Positions 23,678 through 33,330 of a stretch of 53,714 bases of DNA are shown one piece after another. Numbering within the stretch: the stretch's first letter is position 1; every line of letters begins with the position of its first letter. A program made the position numbers and the translations under genes. Source of the stretch: an uncultured Clostridia bacterium (GTDB lineage Bacteria; Bacillota; Clostridia; Christensenellales; Borkfalkiaceae); contig CALVLK010000003.1 of the NCBI GenBank assembly GCA_944337235.1, positions 65,289 through 119,002 on the forward strand, read 5' to 3'. The notes under the pieces are model-generated. The model had not been told where the DNA came from. It saw nothing but the letters and a program-made list of their open reading frames with translations, and made no database searches.

Positions 23678-24004
23678 TCAGCCGAGATTTTGCGTAAGGA
23701 AGCTGCGCATCATCTCCTCGGGCACAAAGCCGAGGTGATGCGTCTTGACCACGCCGTCTGCAAACACATATACGTCGGGAATGGACATGATGCCAAGTTC
23801 CCTTGCGATCTCCTCGTTGTCGTCGACGTTGACCTTGACGAATGCGGCGCGGCCCGCAAACTCCTGCGCCATCTTGTCCATGACCGGCCCGAGCATGCGG
23901 CAGGGGCCGCACCAGCTCGCCCAGAAGTCGCACACGACGGCACCGCCCGCCGCGACCAGCTCTTTGAGTTCCTTTCCGTTGACCTCTTTTACATTGTTAC
24001 TCAT
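23678..24004 (-). CDS. trxA: Thioredoxin
   Basis: A 108-residue thioredoxin with the active site FWASWCGPCRMLGPV (Cys32 and Cys35), the VNVDDNEEIARELGI strand-helix, and the cis-Pro loop MSIPDVYVFADG. The Asp in VVCDFWAS is the buried residue that tunes the active site. The usual length and full motif make function as a cytosolic disulfide reductase likely. The ATG at 24004 has AGGAG upstream and overlaps the end of hisS by eight bases, so the two are translationally coupled, which is an unusual pairing. The start upstream at 24037 lies inside hisS and is not used. Confidence 0.95.
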   Translation of the reverse strand: MSNNVKEVNGKELKELVAAGGAVVCDFWASWCGPCRMLGPVMDKMAQEFAGRAAFVKVNVDDNEEIARELGIMSIPDVYVFADGVVKTHHLGFVPEEMMRSFLTQNLG

Positions 24005-25265
24005 GTCCGTTCTCCTTATCGTTGATATATTGTGCAAGTGATTGGAATTTCACGCGCTCGGAGGAGGAATTGCGCATATCCTTTACCTCGGCGGCACCCT
24101 CTTCCAGCTCGCGTTCGCCTATGACGGCGACAAACCGTGCGCCGCGCTTGTCGGCATACTTGAACTGCGCCTTGAGCGAGCGCTCCATCAGATCCACCTC
24201 GCAGGAGACGCCCGCCCGCCGCAGCTGCGCCGCGAGCAGGAATGCCTGCCTGCGCGAGGGCTCGTCCATGCCCGCGAGGTAGCAGCTCACTCCCCTGTCC
24301 GGGGGTACGGCGACCTGTTCCGCCGCCATCACCATGAGCAGCCGCTCCATCCCCGCCGCAAAGCCCACGGCGGGCACGGGCTTTTCGCCCATCTGTTCGA
24401 GCAGCGTATCGTATCTGCCCCCGCCGAGCACGGTGCCCTGCGCGCCCGCCGCTGCCGACGTGAATTCAAATACCGTGCGGCTGTAATAGTCCAGCCCGCG
24501 CACAATGGAGGGGTCCACCGAAAAGGCGACGCCCGCCTGTGTGAGATAGTCCTTCACCGCCTCGAAATGCGCGCGGCAGTCGTCGCAGAGGAAGTCGAGC
24601 ATGCGCGGCGCGCCTGCCGTAAAGCGTTTGCAGCCCTCCTCCTTGCAGTCGAGCATGCGCATGGGGTTTTTATCGTACCGCATGCGGCAGTCGGCGCACA
24701 TCTCGCCAAGATGAGGGGCAAAATATTCCTTGAGCGCGCTGTGATAGGCGGCGCGGCAGGTTTTGCAGCCGATAGAGTTGATGTGCAGCTCGAAGCGGCT
24801 CAGCCCCAGCGAACGCAGGAAGCTGTCGGCAAGCGAGATGACCTCGGCGTCTGCCGCCGCCCCCGCCGCGCCGTACAGCTCGCAGCCGAACTGATGAAAT
24901 TCGCGCAGCCTGCCCGCCTGCGGGCGCTCGTAGCGGAAGGCGGAGATGAGATAATATGCCTTGAACGGCATTGCGCCGCCAGCCAACCCGTTTTCGAGAA
25001 AGGCGCGCGCAACGCCCGCCGTGCCCTCCGGGCGCAGCGTGATCGAGCGGTTGCCCTTATCGAGAAAGGTGTACATCTCCTTATTGACGATGTCGGTGGT
25101 GTCGCCCACGCCGCGCGCGAACAGTTCGGTGTGCTCGAATACGGGCGTGCGGATCTCACGGAAGCCGAACGCCTCCGCCTGTTCGCGCGCCTTCCCTTCG
25201 ATATGATGCCACAGATATACGTCTGCGGGCAGAACATCCTTTGTCCCCTTGGGAATGCTGATCAT
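23997..25265 (-). CDS. hisS: Histidyl-tRNA synthetase
   Basis: A 422-residue class II synthetase. It begins MISIPKGTKDVLP, typical of HisRS. Motif 2 region is ITLRPEGTAGVARAF with FRYERPQAGRLREFHQFGCELYG. The histidine-binding loops are VRGLDYYSRTVFEF and GGGRYDTLLEQMG, and motif 3 is AVGFAAGMERLL. The C-terminal anticodon-binding domain (about 330-422) is complete. A zinc-like cysteine set (CKTC, CADC, CKEEGC, CDDC at about 175-240) is present, as in some Gram-positive HisRS. GAGAGGG precedes the ATG. It is upstream of trxA. Confidence 0.96.
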   Translation of the reverse strand: MISIPKGTKDVLPADVYLWHHIEGKAREQAEAFGFREIRTPVFEHTELFARGVGDTTDIVNKEMYTFLDKGNRSITLRPEGTAGVARAFLENGLAGGAMPFKAYYLISAFRYERPQAGRLREFHQFGCELYGAAGAAADAEVISLADSFLRSLGLSRFELHINSIGCKTCRAAYHSALKEYFAPHLGEMCADCRMRYDKNPMRMLDCKEEGCKRFTAGAPRMLDFLCDDCRAHFEAVKDYLTQAGVAFSVDPSIVRGLDYYSRTVFEFTSAAAGAQGTVLGGGRYDTLLEQMGEKPVPAVGFAAGMERLLMVMAAEQVAVPPDRGVSCYLAGMDEPSRRQAFLLAAQLRRAGVSCEVDLMERSLKAQFKYADKRGARFVAVIGERELEEGAAEVKDMRNSSSERVKFQSLAQYINDKENGHE

Positions 25266-25280
25266 ATCCCTCTCCTCTTG

Positions 25281-26597
25281 TTATAACACGTATTTTTTGA
25301 GATCGCGGTCGCGCGTGATCTTGCTCAGATGCTCTTCCACATAGGCGCGGTTGATCTCGACGGGAATGACGGGATAATCGCCGCCGCCCGCATTGAACGA
25401 GATGTCTTCCAGCAGGTACTCCATCACCGTGTGCAGCCTGCGCGCGCCGATGTCCTCGCTGGTGAGGTTGATCTCTTCGGAGATCTCTGCGATCGCCTCG
25501 ATGGCGTCGTCCGTAAATTTGAGGTCGATGTTGTCTACGGCGAGCAGCACGGCGTACTGCTGTGTGAGCGAGTGCTCGGTGTTTTTGAGGATGTTGACGA
25601 AGTCCTCCTTGCTCAGCGAGGAGAGCTCCACCGAGACGGGGAACCTGCCCTGCAGCTCGGGGATGAGGTCCTCGACGCGTGCGACGTGGAAGGCGCCCGC
25701 GGCGATGAAGAGCATGTAGTCCGTCTTGACCGGGCCGTACTTGGTCTGCACCGTGCAGCCCTCGACGATGGGCAGGATATCGCGCTGCACGCCCTCGCGC
25801 GAGACGTCCGCGCCCGACGTATTGCCCTTGCCTGCGATCTTATCGATCTCATCGATGAAGATGATGCCGTCGTTTTCCGCGCGGCGCAACGCCTCTTCCT
25901 GTACGGCGTCGTTGTCGATCAGCTTGTCCGACTCCTCGGCAATGAATAGGCGCATCGCCTCCTTTACGGTGAGTTTGCGGCGCTTCTTTTTGGCGGGAAG
26001 CATTTCGCCGAAGATGGAGCCGAGGTTGATCGCGGCGCCGCCCGGCACGAGCTCCATCGACTTGGGCTCGTCTTTGACATCCGCCTCGATGACGAGCTTG
26101 TCGAATACGCCCTTGCGCAGCGAGTCGAGCAGATTCTCCTCGAATACCTCATATGCCGTCTCGCCGCGGTCGGCCTTTTTCATCTCGGCAAGGATCTTGA
26201 CCATGCGGCGCTCGGCGACCGCCGTCGCCTTGATGGATACCTCCTCCATCTTTTCGTCTTTGACAAGGCGCACCGCGCATTCCACCAGATCGCGCACCAT
26301 GCCTTCGACGTCCTTGCCCACATAGCCGACTTCGGTGTACTTGGTCGCCTCGACCTTGATGAAGGGCGCCTTGACCAGTTTTGCAAGGCGGCGGGCGATC
26401 TCCGTTTTGCCCACGCCCGTAGGGCCCTTCATGATGATGTTCTTGGGCGTGATCTCCTCGCGCAGTTCGGGCGAAAGCTGCGAGCGGCGGTAACGGTTGC
26501 GCAGCGCAATGGCGACCGCCTTCTTCGCCTCCTCCTGCCCGATGATATGTTTATTCAATTCGTTTACGATCTGTTTGGGTGATAACTGATTGCTCAT
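25281..26597 (-). CDS. hslU: ATP-dependent protease ATPase subunit HslU
   Basis: A 438-residue AAA+ unfoldase that forms hexamers and feeds proteins into the HslV chamber. Walker A is GPTGVGKT at 58-65, Walker B is GIIFIDEIDKIA near 250, and the sensor/arginine region GARRLHTVMEYLLEDISFNA is near 395-415. The I-domain lies between the Walker motifs. The C-terminus ends KKYVL; the hydrophobic tail that docks into HslV is conserved in character. It follows hslV by 11 bases. The ATG has GAGGGG only three bases upstream, closer than ideal. Confidence 0.97.
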   Translation of the reverse strand: MSNQLSPKQIVNELNKHIIGQEEAKKAVAIALRNRYRRSQLSPELREEITPKNIIMKGPTGVGKTEIARRLAKLVKAPFIKVEATKYTEVGYVGKDVEGMVRDLVECAVRLVKDEKMEEVSIKATAVAERRMVKILAEMKKADRGETAYEVFEENLLDSLRKGVFDKLVIEADVKDEPKSMELVPGGAAINLGSIFGEMLPAKKKRRKLTVKEAMRLFIAEESDKLIDNDAVQEEALRRAENDGIIFIDEIDKIAGKGNTSGADVSREGVQRDILPIVEGCTVQTKYGPVKTDYMLFIAAGAFHVARVEDLIPELQGRFPVSVELSSLSKEDFVNILKNTEHSLTQQYAVLLAVDNIDLKFTDDAIEAIAEISEEINLTSEDIGARRLHTVMEYLLEDISFNAGGGDYPVIPVEINRAYVEEHLSKITRDRDLKKYVL

Positions 26598-26608
26598 ATG
26601 CCCCTCCC

Positions 26609-27142
26609 TTATACCGTTTCGCAGATGATGTGATCGTTGGTGTACACGCAGATCTCGCTTGCGATCTTAAGCGCCTTGCGTGCGATCTCCTCTGCGGAAA
26701 AATCTGTGTTCTGTGCCAGCGCCCGCGCAGCCGCAAGCGCATAGTTGCCGCCGCTGCCGATGGCGCAGATGCCCTCGTCCGGTTCGATCACCTCGCCCGT
26801 GCCCGAGAGGATGAGCAGCGTATCCTTGTCCGCCGTGATCATCATGGCGTCGAGCTTTCTGCCGATCTTGTCGCTGCGCCACAGGTCGGCAAGTTCCACC
26901 GCAGAGCGCATGAGATTGCCGGAAAACTTGTTGAGCATCCCCTCGAAGCGCTCCGAGAGCGAAAAGGCGTCCGTCACCGAGCCGGCAAAGCCCAGAATGA
27001 CCTTGCCGCCGTAGATACGGCGCACCTTGATGGCCGTGTTCTTGAAGACGACGGACTCGCCCATGGTGACCTGTCCGTCCCCCGCGATCGCCGTGACGCC
27101 GCCGCGTTTGACGGCGCAGATGGTAGTCCCGCGAAATTCCAT
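26609..27142 (-). CDS. hslV: ATP-dependent protease peptidase subunit HslV
   Basis: A 177-residue proteasome-like peptidase. The catalytic threonine is in [12 protein letters not shown]; it lies at position 6, so a short propeptide (MEFRG) must be removed to expose it, rather than only Met as in E. coli. Other marks are [32 protein letters not shown] and [19 protein letters not shown] precedes the ATG. It lies between trmFO and hslU, as in the Bacillus trmFO-hslV-hslU region, but xerC and codY are missing from the set. Confidence 0.97.
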   Translation of the reverse strand: MEFRGTTICAVKRGGVTAIAGDGQVTMGESVVFKNTAIKVRRIYGGKVILGFAGSVTDAFSLSERFEGMLNKFSGNLMRSAVELADLWRSDKIGRKLDAMMITADKDTLLILSGTGEVIEPDEGICAIGSGGNYALAAARALAQNTDFSAEEIARKALKIASEICVYTNDHIICETV

Positions 27143-27166
27143 ATTTCTTCCTCCTTCCGAAGCGGC

Positions 27167-28453
27167 TCAGCCGGCAATGCTGTCGCGAAAGCGGAGGATC
27201 TCCGCCAACGCGCGCTCGCCGAGCGCCGCCTTCTTTTTCTTTTTATCTTTGATATTGATCGTGCGCAGAATGCCGTAATTGGCGTTCATTGGCTGAAAAT
27301 TTGCGTTGCTGCGTGCGATATAGCGCGAAAGCGCGCCCGAAACGCAGGTGTCCTCCGGCACGGACGTGCTGCCGCGGCGCAGCTTGTTCCACACATGGAT
27401 CGCCGCAAGCAGACCGCTCATGGCGCTCTCGACATACCCCTCCACGCCCGTGATCTGCCCCGCAAAGTACAGATCGGGCTGCCCGCGCACGGAAAAATCT
27501 GCCTCCAGGAGTTCGGGCGACTGCAGATAGGTGTTGCGGTGCATAACGCCGTAGCGCTCGAACTGCGCATTCCGCAGTGCGGGGATGAGCGAAAACACCC
27601 GCTTCTGTTCGCCGAATTTCAGATTGGTCTGACAGCCGACGAGGCCAAGGCTTGTCCCCTCGGCATTCTCCTTGCGCAGCTGCAGAACGGCATAGGCGTG
27701 ATTTCCCGCGGCGTCCTCCAGCCCGACGGGCTTGAGCATCCCGAAGCGCAGCGTATCTCTGCCCCGCGCCGCCATGACCTCGATGGGCATGCAGCCCTCG
27801 AAGATCTCGCGCTTTTCAAAACTGTGCAGCTCGACGCGCTCCGCAGAGAGCAGCGCATCCAGAAACGCCTCATACTCCTCCCTGTTCATGGGGCAGTTGA
27901 TATAGTCGCCCGTCCCCCTGCCGTAGCGGTCGCCCGCAAAGGCGTGCGCCATATCGACGCTGTCGGCGGATACGATGGGCGCGGACGCGTCGTAAAAATG
28001 CAGCGCCCCGCCGAACCGCGCAGCAATGTCCTCGTAGAGCTCCCCTGCCGTCAGCGGCCCCGTTGCGACGATGCCCGCCTCGGGCACGCGCTTCACCGTC
28101 TCGCAGACAAGGCGGATGTTGGGGTGCGATCTGATCTTCTGCGTGACGTATGCGCTGAAACGGTCACGGTCGACGGCAAGCGCATTGCCCGCCGGAACGC
28201 TTGTTGCGTCCGCCGCCTGCATGACGAGCGAGCCGAGCAGGCGAAGCTCCTCTTTGAGCAGCCCGCAGGCGTTGCCGTAGACGTCGTTGCTCTTGAGCGA
28301 ATTGGAACAGACGAGCTCGCAGAGATCTCTGCTGTGATGCGCGGGCGTGAAGGCAGCGGGCTTCATATCCACGAGCTCGACCGCTTCGCCGCGGCAGGCG
28401 AGGAAATACGCCGCCTCGCAGCCGGCAAGCCCCGCGCCGATGATCCTTGTCAT
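27167..28453 (-). CDS. trmFO: Folate-dependent tRNA U54 methyltransferase TrmFO
   Basis: A 428-residue flavoprotein that makes ribothymidine (m5U54) in tRNA using methylene-tetrahydrofolate and FADH2. FAD binding is shown by RIIGAGLAGCEAAYFLA at the start. Further family marks are CELVCSNSLKSND with a conserved Cys, GTGDYINCPMNREEYEAF, and YFAGQITGVEGYVESAMSGLLAA. The ATG at 28453 overlaps the topA stop as ATGA, with GGAGA upstream; the longer reading frame is inside topA. It is part of comM-dprA-topA-trmFO-hslV-hslU. Confidence 0.96.
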   Translation of the reverse strand: MTRIIGAGLAGCEAAYFLACRGEAVELVDMKPAAFTPAHHSRDLCELVCSNSLKSNDVYGNACGLLKEELRLLGSLVMQAADATSVPAGNALAVDRDRFSAYVTQKIRSHPNIRLVCETVKRVPEAGIVATGPLTAGELYEDIAARFGGALHFYDASAPIVSADSVDMAHAFAGDRYGRGTGDYINCPMNREEYEAFLDALLSAERVELHSFEKREIFEGCMPIEVMAARGRDTLRFGMLKPVGLEDAAGNHAYAVLQLRKENAEGTSLGLVGCQTNLKFGEQKRVFSLIPALRNAQFERYGVMHRNTYLQSPELLEADFSVRGQPDLYFAGQITGVEGYVESAMSGLLAAIHVWNKLRRGSTSVPEDTCVSGALSRYIARSNANFQPMNANYGILRTINIKDKKKKKAALGERALAEILRFRDSIAG

Positions 28454-30666
28454 GCCTTCTCCTCTTTGGCTTCCTTGGGGGGCCTGTATTTGCATTCTTT
28501 ATTGGAGCATTTTAACATCCCCTTCGCCGTTCTGACGATCGCGCTGCCGCATTCGGGGCACTTTTCGCCCGTGGGGACGTCCCAGCTCATGAACTTGCAG
28601 TTGGGGTACCCCGAGCAGCCGTAATATGCCTTGCCGCGCTTGGAGAGCAGCTTGCGCATGGGCTTTCCGCATTCTGGGCAGACGCCCTCGAGCTGTTCTT
28701 CGCGCTTGCCTTCCTCCCCGAAGGGCAGGGTGGATTTGCATTTGGGATAGTTGGGGCAGGCAAGGAATTTGCCGTACCGCCCCGTCTTGACGAGCATCAT
28801 GGCGCCGCACTTGGGGCAGGGCGTCGTGCTGACCTGCGGCACCTCTTCCCCGATGATGTTGGAACAGGCGGGGTAGTTGGAGCACGCCAGATACTTGCCG
28901 TATTTGCCTGTCTTGCGCACCATGGGATGCCCGCACTTTTTGCACAGGATCTCCGTCATTTCATCGCCGTCCGTGTTGGCATAGCGCAGCTTTTCCGCAA
29001 ACGGCGGGTAGAAGGCGGCGATGATGGAATGCCAGTCCTTTCCGCCGTCCTCAATCTCGTCCAGCTTCTCCTCCATGTCTGCGGTGAAGCCGACGTCCAT
29101 GATGTCGGTAAAGTATTTTACGAGCATATCCGTGATGCGGTATGCGATTGGGGTGGGGATCATATATTTTCCCTCTTTCACGACATATTTGCGCTTGTTG
29201 AGCACGGAGATGATAGAGGCGTACGTCGAAGGGCGGCCGATGCCCTTTTCCTCCATCGCCTTGACGAGCGATGCGTCGGTATAGCGCACGGGCGGCTTGG
29301 TGAACTTCTGCTCCCCCTTGACGCCGAGCGCGGTGAGCGCGTCTCCCTCGTCGAGCGGGGGAAGAAGGCGGGCAGAGGGCTCTTCGTCCTCCTCCTTGCG
29401 CGACTCGGCATAGATAGCGGTAAAGCCCGCAAAGCGCAGCGTTCTGCCCGTCGCCTTGAGCTGATAGCCGCTGTTTTCGATCTCGATCTGCATGGAATCG
29501 TACAGCGCCTCTGCCATCTGCGAGGCGATGAAGCGCTCGTAGATGAGCTTGTAGACGTTATAATGCTTTTTGTCGAGCATCTTCTTCGCCCGTTCGGGCG
29601 TAAGCGTGACGTCGATGGGACGGATCGCCTCGTGCGCGTCCTGCGCGCCCTTCTTCGAGGCATAAAAATTGGGCTTTGCGGGGCAGTATTCCTTGCCGAA
29701 TTTCTCTTCGATGAAGGCGAGCGCCGCCTGCTGCGCGTCCTGCGAGATGCGCGTGGAGTCCGTACGGATATAGGTGACAAAGGCGACGTGCCCCTCGCCC
29801 TCGACGTCGAGCCCCTCATAGAGATGCTGTGCCATGAGCATGGTCTCGGGCGCGGACATCCCCAGTTTGTTCGAGGCGTCCTGTTGCAGCGTGCTCGTCG
29901 TGAAGGGGGCGGGCGCGTGCGACCTGGTCACCGATTTTTTGACGTGCGCCACGGAATATGCGCCTGCGGCAAGCGCGGCGAGCACCTCGTCGGCCTGTTC
30001 TTTGCTGCCGATCCTGCACTTCTTGCCCGCGCGCTTTTCCAGCGTTGCCTTGAAGGGCGAGTACTTCTTCCCCTCGTCCTGCAGCTCCGCCGTGATCGTC
30101 CAGTACTCCTCCGGCTTGAACGCCTGGATCTCGCGCTCCCGCTCTACGACGAGGCGCAGGGCTACCGATTGCACCCTGCCCGCCGAGAGCCCGTTGCTGA
30201 TCTTGCTGTTGAGCAGCGGCGATAACTTATAGCCGACCAGCCGGTCGAGCACGCGACGCGCCTGCTGCGCGTCGACGAGATTGTAGTTGATGCGGCGGGG
30301 ATGCTCCAGCGCGCGCTGCACCGCCTTGGGAGAGATCTCGTTGAACTCGATGCGGTTCTCCCCGTCGGAGGGCAGCCCCAAGACCGTCTGCAGATGCCAG
30401 GAGATCGCCTCGCCCTCGCGGTCGGGGTCGGTCGCGAGCAGTACGCGATCCGCCTTTTTTGCCTCTTCGCTGAGGCGGCGCACCGTCTCTTCCTTACCGG
30501 GCGAGGTGACGTAGCGCGGCTCGAAATTTTTATCGACGGCGACGCCGAGCGTCTTTTGCGGCAGGTCGCGGATATGGCCGCCTGAGGCGTCCACCCGATA
30601 CTTCCCCTTGAGATATTTTGAAATTGTCTTCGCCTTGGAGGGCGACTCTACAATGATGAGATCCAT
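28450..30666 (-). CDS. topA: DNA topoisomerase I (type IA)
   Basis: A 738-residue topoisomerase that relaxes negative supercoils. The Toprim domain opens the protein (MDLIIVESPSKAKTISKYL) and has the acidic triad region ATDPDREGEAISWHL. The catalytic tyrosine is in TYIRTDSTRIS near 298. The C-terminus carries four C4 zinc ribbons, seen as CKKCGHPM..CSNYPAC, CPKCGAMM..CPNYPKC, CPECGKPM..CSGYPNC and CPECGSAI..CSNKEC. AGGAAA precedes the ATG. Size and domain order are normal for Bacillota. Confidence 0.97.
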   Translation of the reverse strand: MDLIIVESPSKAKTISKYLKGKYRVDASGGHIRDLPQKTLGVAVDKNFEPRYVTSPGKEETVRRLSEEAKKADRVLLATDPDREGEAISWHLQTVLGLPSDGENRIEFNEISPKAVQRALEHPRRINYNLVDAQQARRVLDRLVGYKLSPLLNSKISNGLSAGRVQSVALRLVVEREREIQAFKPEEYWTITAELQDEGKKYSPFKATLEKRAGKKCRIGSKEQADEVLAALAAGAYSVAHVKKSVTRSHAPAPFTTSTLQQDASNKLGMSAPETMLMAQHLYEGLDVEGEGHVAFVTYIRTDSTRISQDAQQAALAFIEEKFGKEYCPAKPNFYASKKGAQDAHEAIRPIDVTLTPERAKKMLDKKHYNVYKLIYERFIASQMAEALYDSMQIEIENSGYQLKATGRTLRFAGFTAIYAESRKEEDEEPSARLLPPLDEGDALTALGVKGEQKFTKPPVRYTDASLVKAMEEKGIGRPSTYASIISVLNKRKYVVKEGKYMIPTPIAYRITDMLVKYFTDIMDVGFTADMEEKLDEIEDGGKDWHSIIAAFYPPFAEKLRYANTDGDEMTEILCKKCGHPMVRKTGKYGKYLACSNYPACSNIIGEEVPQVSTTPCPKCGAMMLVKTGRYGKFLACPNYPKCKSTLPFGEEGKREEQLEGVCPECGKPMRKLLSKRGKAYYGCSGYPNCKFMSWDVPTGEKCPECGSAIVRTAKGMLKCSNKECKYRPPKEAKEEKA

Positions 30667-30700
30667 AGTTTCCTCCGTATGCGGGCGATCCCGCCGCGTG

Positions 30701-31765
30701 TCATAATGCGCTGTAGCGATTCCCGCCCGACTTGACTGCAAGCCCCTTGATCTCCAGCGCCGCCATGAGCGGGGCGATTTCGTGGATCTGCCTGCCCAGC
30801 CGCTGCGCCAGTTCGGCAAGATGCATCTGCCCCTCTTCGCGCAATGCGGCAAGCGCCGCCGCCTCTTCTGCGCTGAGATCGACGGGCTGCGCCTTGGGCA
30901 GCTGAATGCCGTAATGGGAGAGGATATCCTCCGCCTCCGTGCAGAGGAACGCTCCCTTCTTAATATATTCGTTGCACCCGACGCCCTGCGCCGCGCCGAT
31001 CTGATAGGGAAAGGCAAATACATCCCTTCCGTATTCGAGCGCGAAGTTCGCCGTAATGGAGACGCCGCTGCGCTGCCCCGCCGAGATCATGAGCATCCCT
31101 TCAGACAGCCCCGCAAGAATGCGGTTGCGCGCGTAAAAGTGATGCTTTCTTACGGGCTCTGCAGACGGATACTCGCTGAGCAGCAAACCATTCTGCGCAA
31201 CGGCGCGCTTGAGCGACGCCTGCGTGGCGGGATAGCACCCGTCCAGCCCGTGTGGCAGAACGCAGATGATATTCCCGCTTGGCAGCGCGCCGCGTACGGC
31301 GGCGCTGTCGCCGCCCTCGGCAAGACCGGTGACGATGACGAACCGCGCGCTCAGCTGCGCCGCGATGCGTTCACCCTGCCGCTCCGCATACGAGGGCGTC
31401 AGGCGGGAGCCGACGATACAGAACTTTCGCCCGCCGAGCAGGCTGCGGTTCCCCATGCCGAAGAGTACGAGCGGCGGATCGGGAATGGCCCTGAGCGCGG
31501 CGGGATAGTCGTCGCTGAGCAGCGTGACCGCAAAATAGCCGCGTTCGGACAGCGTATCGAGAAATTCATCCCGCGCCCGTTCGCGCTCTGTACGGGTCCC
31601 TGCGCGGTATTTCCCCTCTTTTATCACCGAAGAGAGGTAGGTTTCAAACGCGTCGAACAATTTTTTCGGACTTTTTGCCGCGCGCAGGAGAAGAACGCGC
31701 GCCCGATCGTCGAGATCGGTGCACGCGCACAACCAAATCAAAGCCTGTTCTTCCGCATCGTACAT
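30701..31765 (-). CDS. dprA: DNA-processing protein DprA
   Basis: A 354-residue protein. DprA binds incoming single-stranded DNA and loads RecA during natural transformation. The Rossmann-fold core spans about 105-290 with FCIVGSRLTPSYAERQGERIA, GLAEGGDSAAVRGAL, SEYPSAEPVRKHHFYARNRILAGLSEG and SITANFALEYGRDVFAFP. A winged-helix domain is at the C-terminus (about 295-354), and a SAM-like N-terminal domain precedes the core. The usual GxDxxAH core motif is GGDSAAV, so the second part diverges. It is four bases after comM. Presence with comM suggests competence, but no com pilus genes are in the window. Confidence 0.93.
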   Translation of the reverse strand: MYDAEEQALIWLCACTDLDDRARVLLLRAAKSPKKLFDAFETYLSSVIKEGKYRAGTRTERERARDEFLDTLSERGYFAVTLLSDDYPAALRAIPDPPLVLFGMGNRSLLGGRKFCIVGSRLTPSYAERQGERIAAQLSARFVIVTGLAEGGDSAAVRGALPSGNIICVLPHGLDGCYPATQASLKRAVAQNGLLLSEYPSAEPVRKHHFYARNRILAGLSEGMLMISAGQRSGVSITANFALEYGRDVFAFPYQIGAAQGVGCNEYIKKGAFLCTEAEDILSHYGIQLPKAQPVDLSAEEAAALAALREEGQMHLAELAQRLGRQIHEIAPLMAALEIKGLAVKSGGNRYSAL

Positions 31766-31768
31766 GGA

Positions 31769-33292
31769 TCACCCCATCTTGTCATACAGCCGGTACGATA
31801 CCGCCTCGAAGATGTGCTTGGGCTGTATGTATTCGCATGCGTCGAGGTCCGCGATCGTCCGCGCCACCTTGATGATGCGGGAGCGCGCCCGCGCAGAAAG
31901 GTGCATGCGTTCGAAGGCGCTGCGCAGGATGTCGTCGCACTCCTTGGAGAGGGAGCAGAAGCTGCGCATCTCGCGCTCGCCCATCTCTGCATTCGTCTTG
32001 TGCGCCGACTCCTCAAAGCGGCAGCGCTGAATGCGGCGCGCCTCGTTCACGCGCTCGCGCACGGAGGAGGATTCTTCCTCCGTCGCCTGCGACGAGAGGG
32101 CGTCGTAAGAGATGTTGTCCACCTCGACCTGCAGATCGATGCGGTCGAGCAGCGGCCCCGATACCTTCTTGCGATAGCGGCGGATCTCCCCCGCAGAACA
32201 GCTGCAGGTGAGGTTGGCAGAGCCGTAGTTGCCGCAGGGGCAGGGATTCATGCTGGCGCACAGCATAAAGCGCGCGGGATAGGTAAAGGTGCCCCCTGCG
32301 CGCGAAACGGTGATCGTTCCGTCCTCGAGCGGCTGGCGCAGCGCCTCGAGGGTGGAACGCTTATATTCGGGCAGCTCGTCCAAAAAGAGCACGCCGCCAT
32401 GGGCGAGAGAGATCTCGCCGGGGTGTACGATGCGGTTCCCGCCGCCGCACATCGAAACGGTGGTCGCCGTATGGTGCGGGGTGCGGAAGGGGCGTTCGCT
32501 CACGATGCCCTCCTCGCTGAGGACGCCCGCCACCGAATGGATCTTGGTGATCTCGAGCGCCTCTTCAAAGGTGAGGTCGGGCATGATGGTGGGCAAGCAG
32601 CGCGCAAGCATGGTCTTGCCCGTTCCGGGAGGGCCGACCATAAGCAGGTTGTGCCCGCCCGCAACGGCGATCTCGATGGCGCGCCGCGCCACGGGCTGCC
32701 CCTTGACATATTTGAGATCGGCAGTATTTTTTCCGCTGCTGTGCGGCACGAACTGCGCCGTTTCAAGCGGCTCGATCCGTTCGATGCCGAGAAGGTGCTT
32801 CACGACGTCGAGCAGCGTCGCCGCGGGATAGATCTCCGCCCCGCCGAGATAGCGCGCCTCCGCGGCGTTGGCGCAGGGAATGATAAACTTTTTGTAACCG
32901 CGCGCCTTTGCCGAGATGATGAGGGGGAGCACGCCGTTGACGGCGCGCAGATCGCCGTTGAGCGCAAGTTCACCCAGAAAGACGATGTCCTCCACCGCCG
33001 CCCCGACGAGCTGTTCGCTCGCCTTGAGCAGGCTGATCGCGACCGCAAGATCGAACACGGCGCCCTCCTTGCGGATGTCCGCAGGCGCGAGATTGACGGT
33101 GATCTTGCTGATGGGAAAGAGCATGCCGCTGTTTTTGATGGCGGAGCGCACACGCTCCTTGGACTCTTTGACCGCCGTATCCGGCAGCCCCACCATCTCG
33201 TACGATGGCATCCCCTTGTTGACGTCCGTCTCAACCTGGACCGGAACGCCCTCCAGTCCGTTGAGCGCAAAGCAGGCGATCTGCGCTATCAT
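31769..33292 (-). CDS. comM: ComM/YifB-type AAA+ helicase (Mg-chelatase-like)
   Basis: A 507-residue protein. In competent bacteria ComM is a branch-migration helicase that extends recombination of transforming DNA. The N-terminal domain has GVPVQVETDVNKGMPSYEMVGLPD and ITVNLAPADIRKEG. Walker A is MVGPPGTGKTMLA, Walker B is GGVLFLDELPE, then RAGGTFTYPARFMLCASMNPCPCG with a zinc-like Cys cluster. The C-terminal Mg_chelatase_C region ends YIQPKHIFEAVSYRLYDK. GAGAG precedes the ATG. The old name Mg chelatase-like is misleading. Confidence 0.94.
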   Translation of the reverse strand: MIAQIACFALNGLEGVPVQVETDVNKGMPSYEMVGLPDTAVKESKERVRSAIKNSGMLFPISKITVNLAPADIRKEGAVFDLAVAISLLKASEQLVGAAVEDIVFLGELALNGDLRAVNGVLPLIISAKARGYKKFIIPCANAAEARYLGGAEIYPAATLLDVVKHLLGIERIEPLETAQFVPHSSGKNTADLKYVKGQPVARRAIEIAVAGGHNLLMVGPPGTGKTMLARCLPTIMPDLTFEEALEITKIHSVAGVLSEEGIVSERPFRTPHHTATTVSMCGGGNRIVHPGEISLAHGGVLFLDELPEYKRSTLEALRQPLEDGTITVSRAGGTFTYPARFMLCASMNPCPCGNYGSANLTCSCSAGEIRRYRKKVSGPLLDRIDLQVEVDNISYDALSSQATEEESSSVRERVNEARRIQRCRFEESAHKTNAEMGEREMRSFCSLSKECDDILRSAFERMHLSARARSRIIKVARTIADLDACEYIQPKHIFEAVSYRLYDKMG

Positions 33293-33330
33293 AATTCTCT
33301 CCCCTTAAATTTTTATTGGTATCTGAAAGA

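Noticed and set aside
26579-28624. Long plus-strand open frame of 681 codons
   Set aside because: It lies opposite hslV and trmFO, both certain genes, and has an Arg/Ala/His-rich composition typical of antisense frames in GC-rich DNA.
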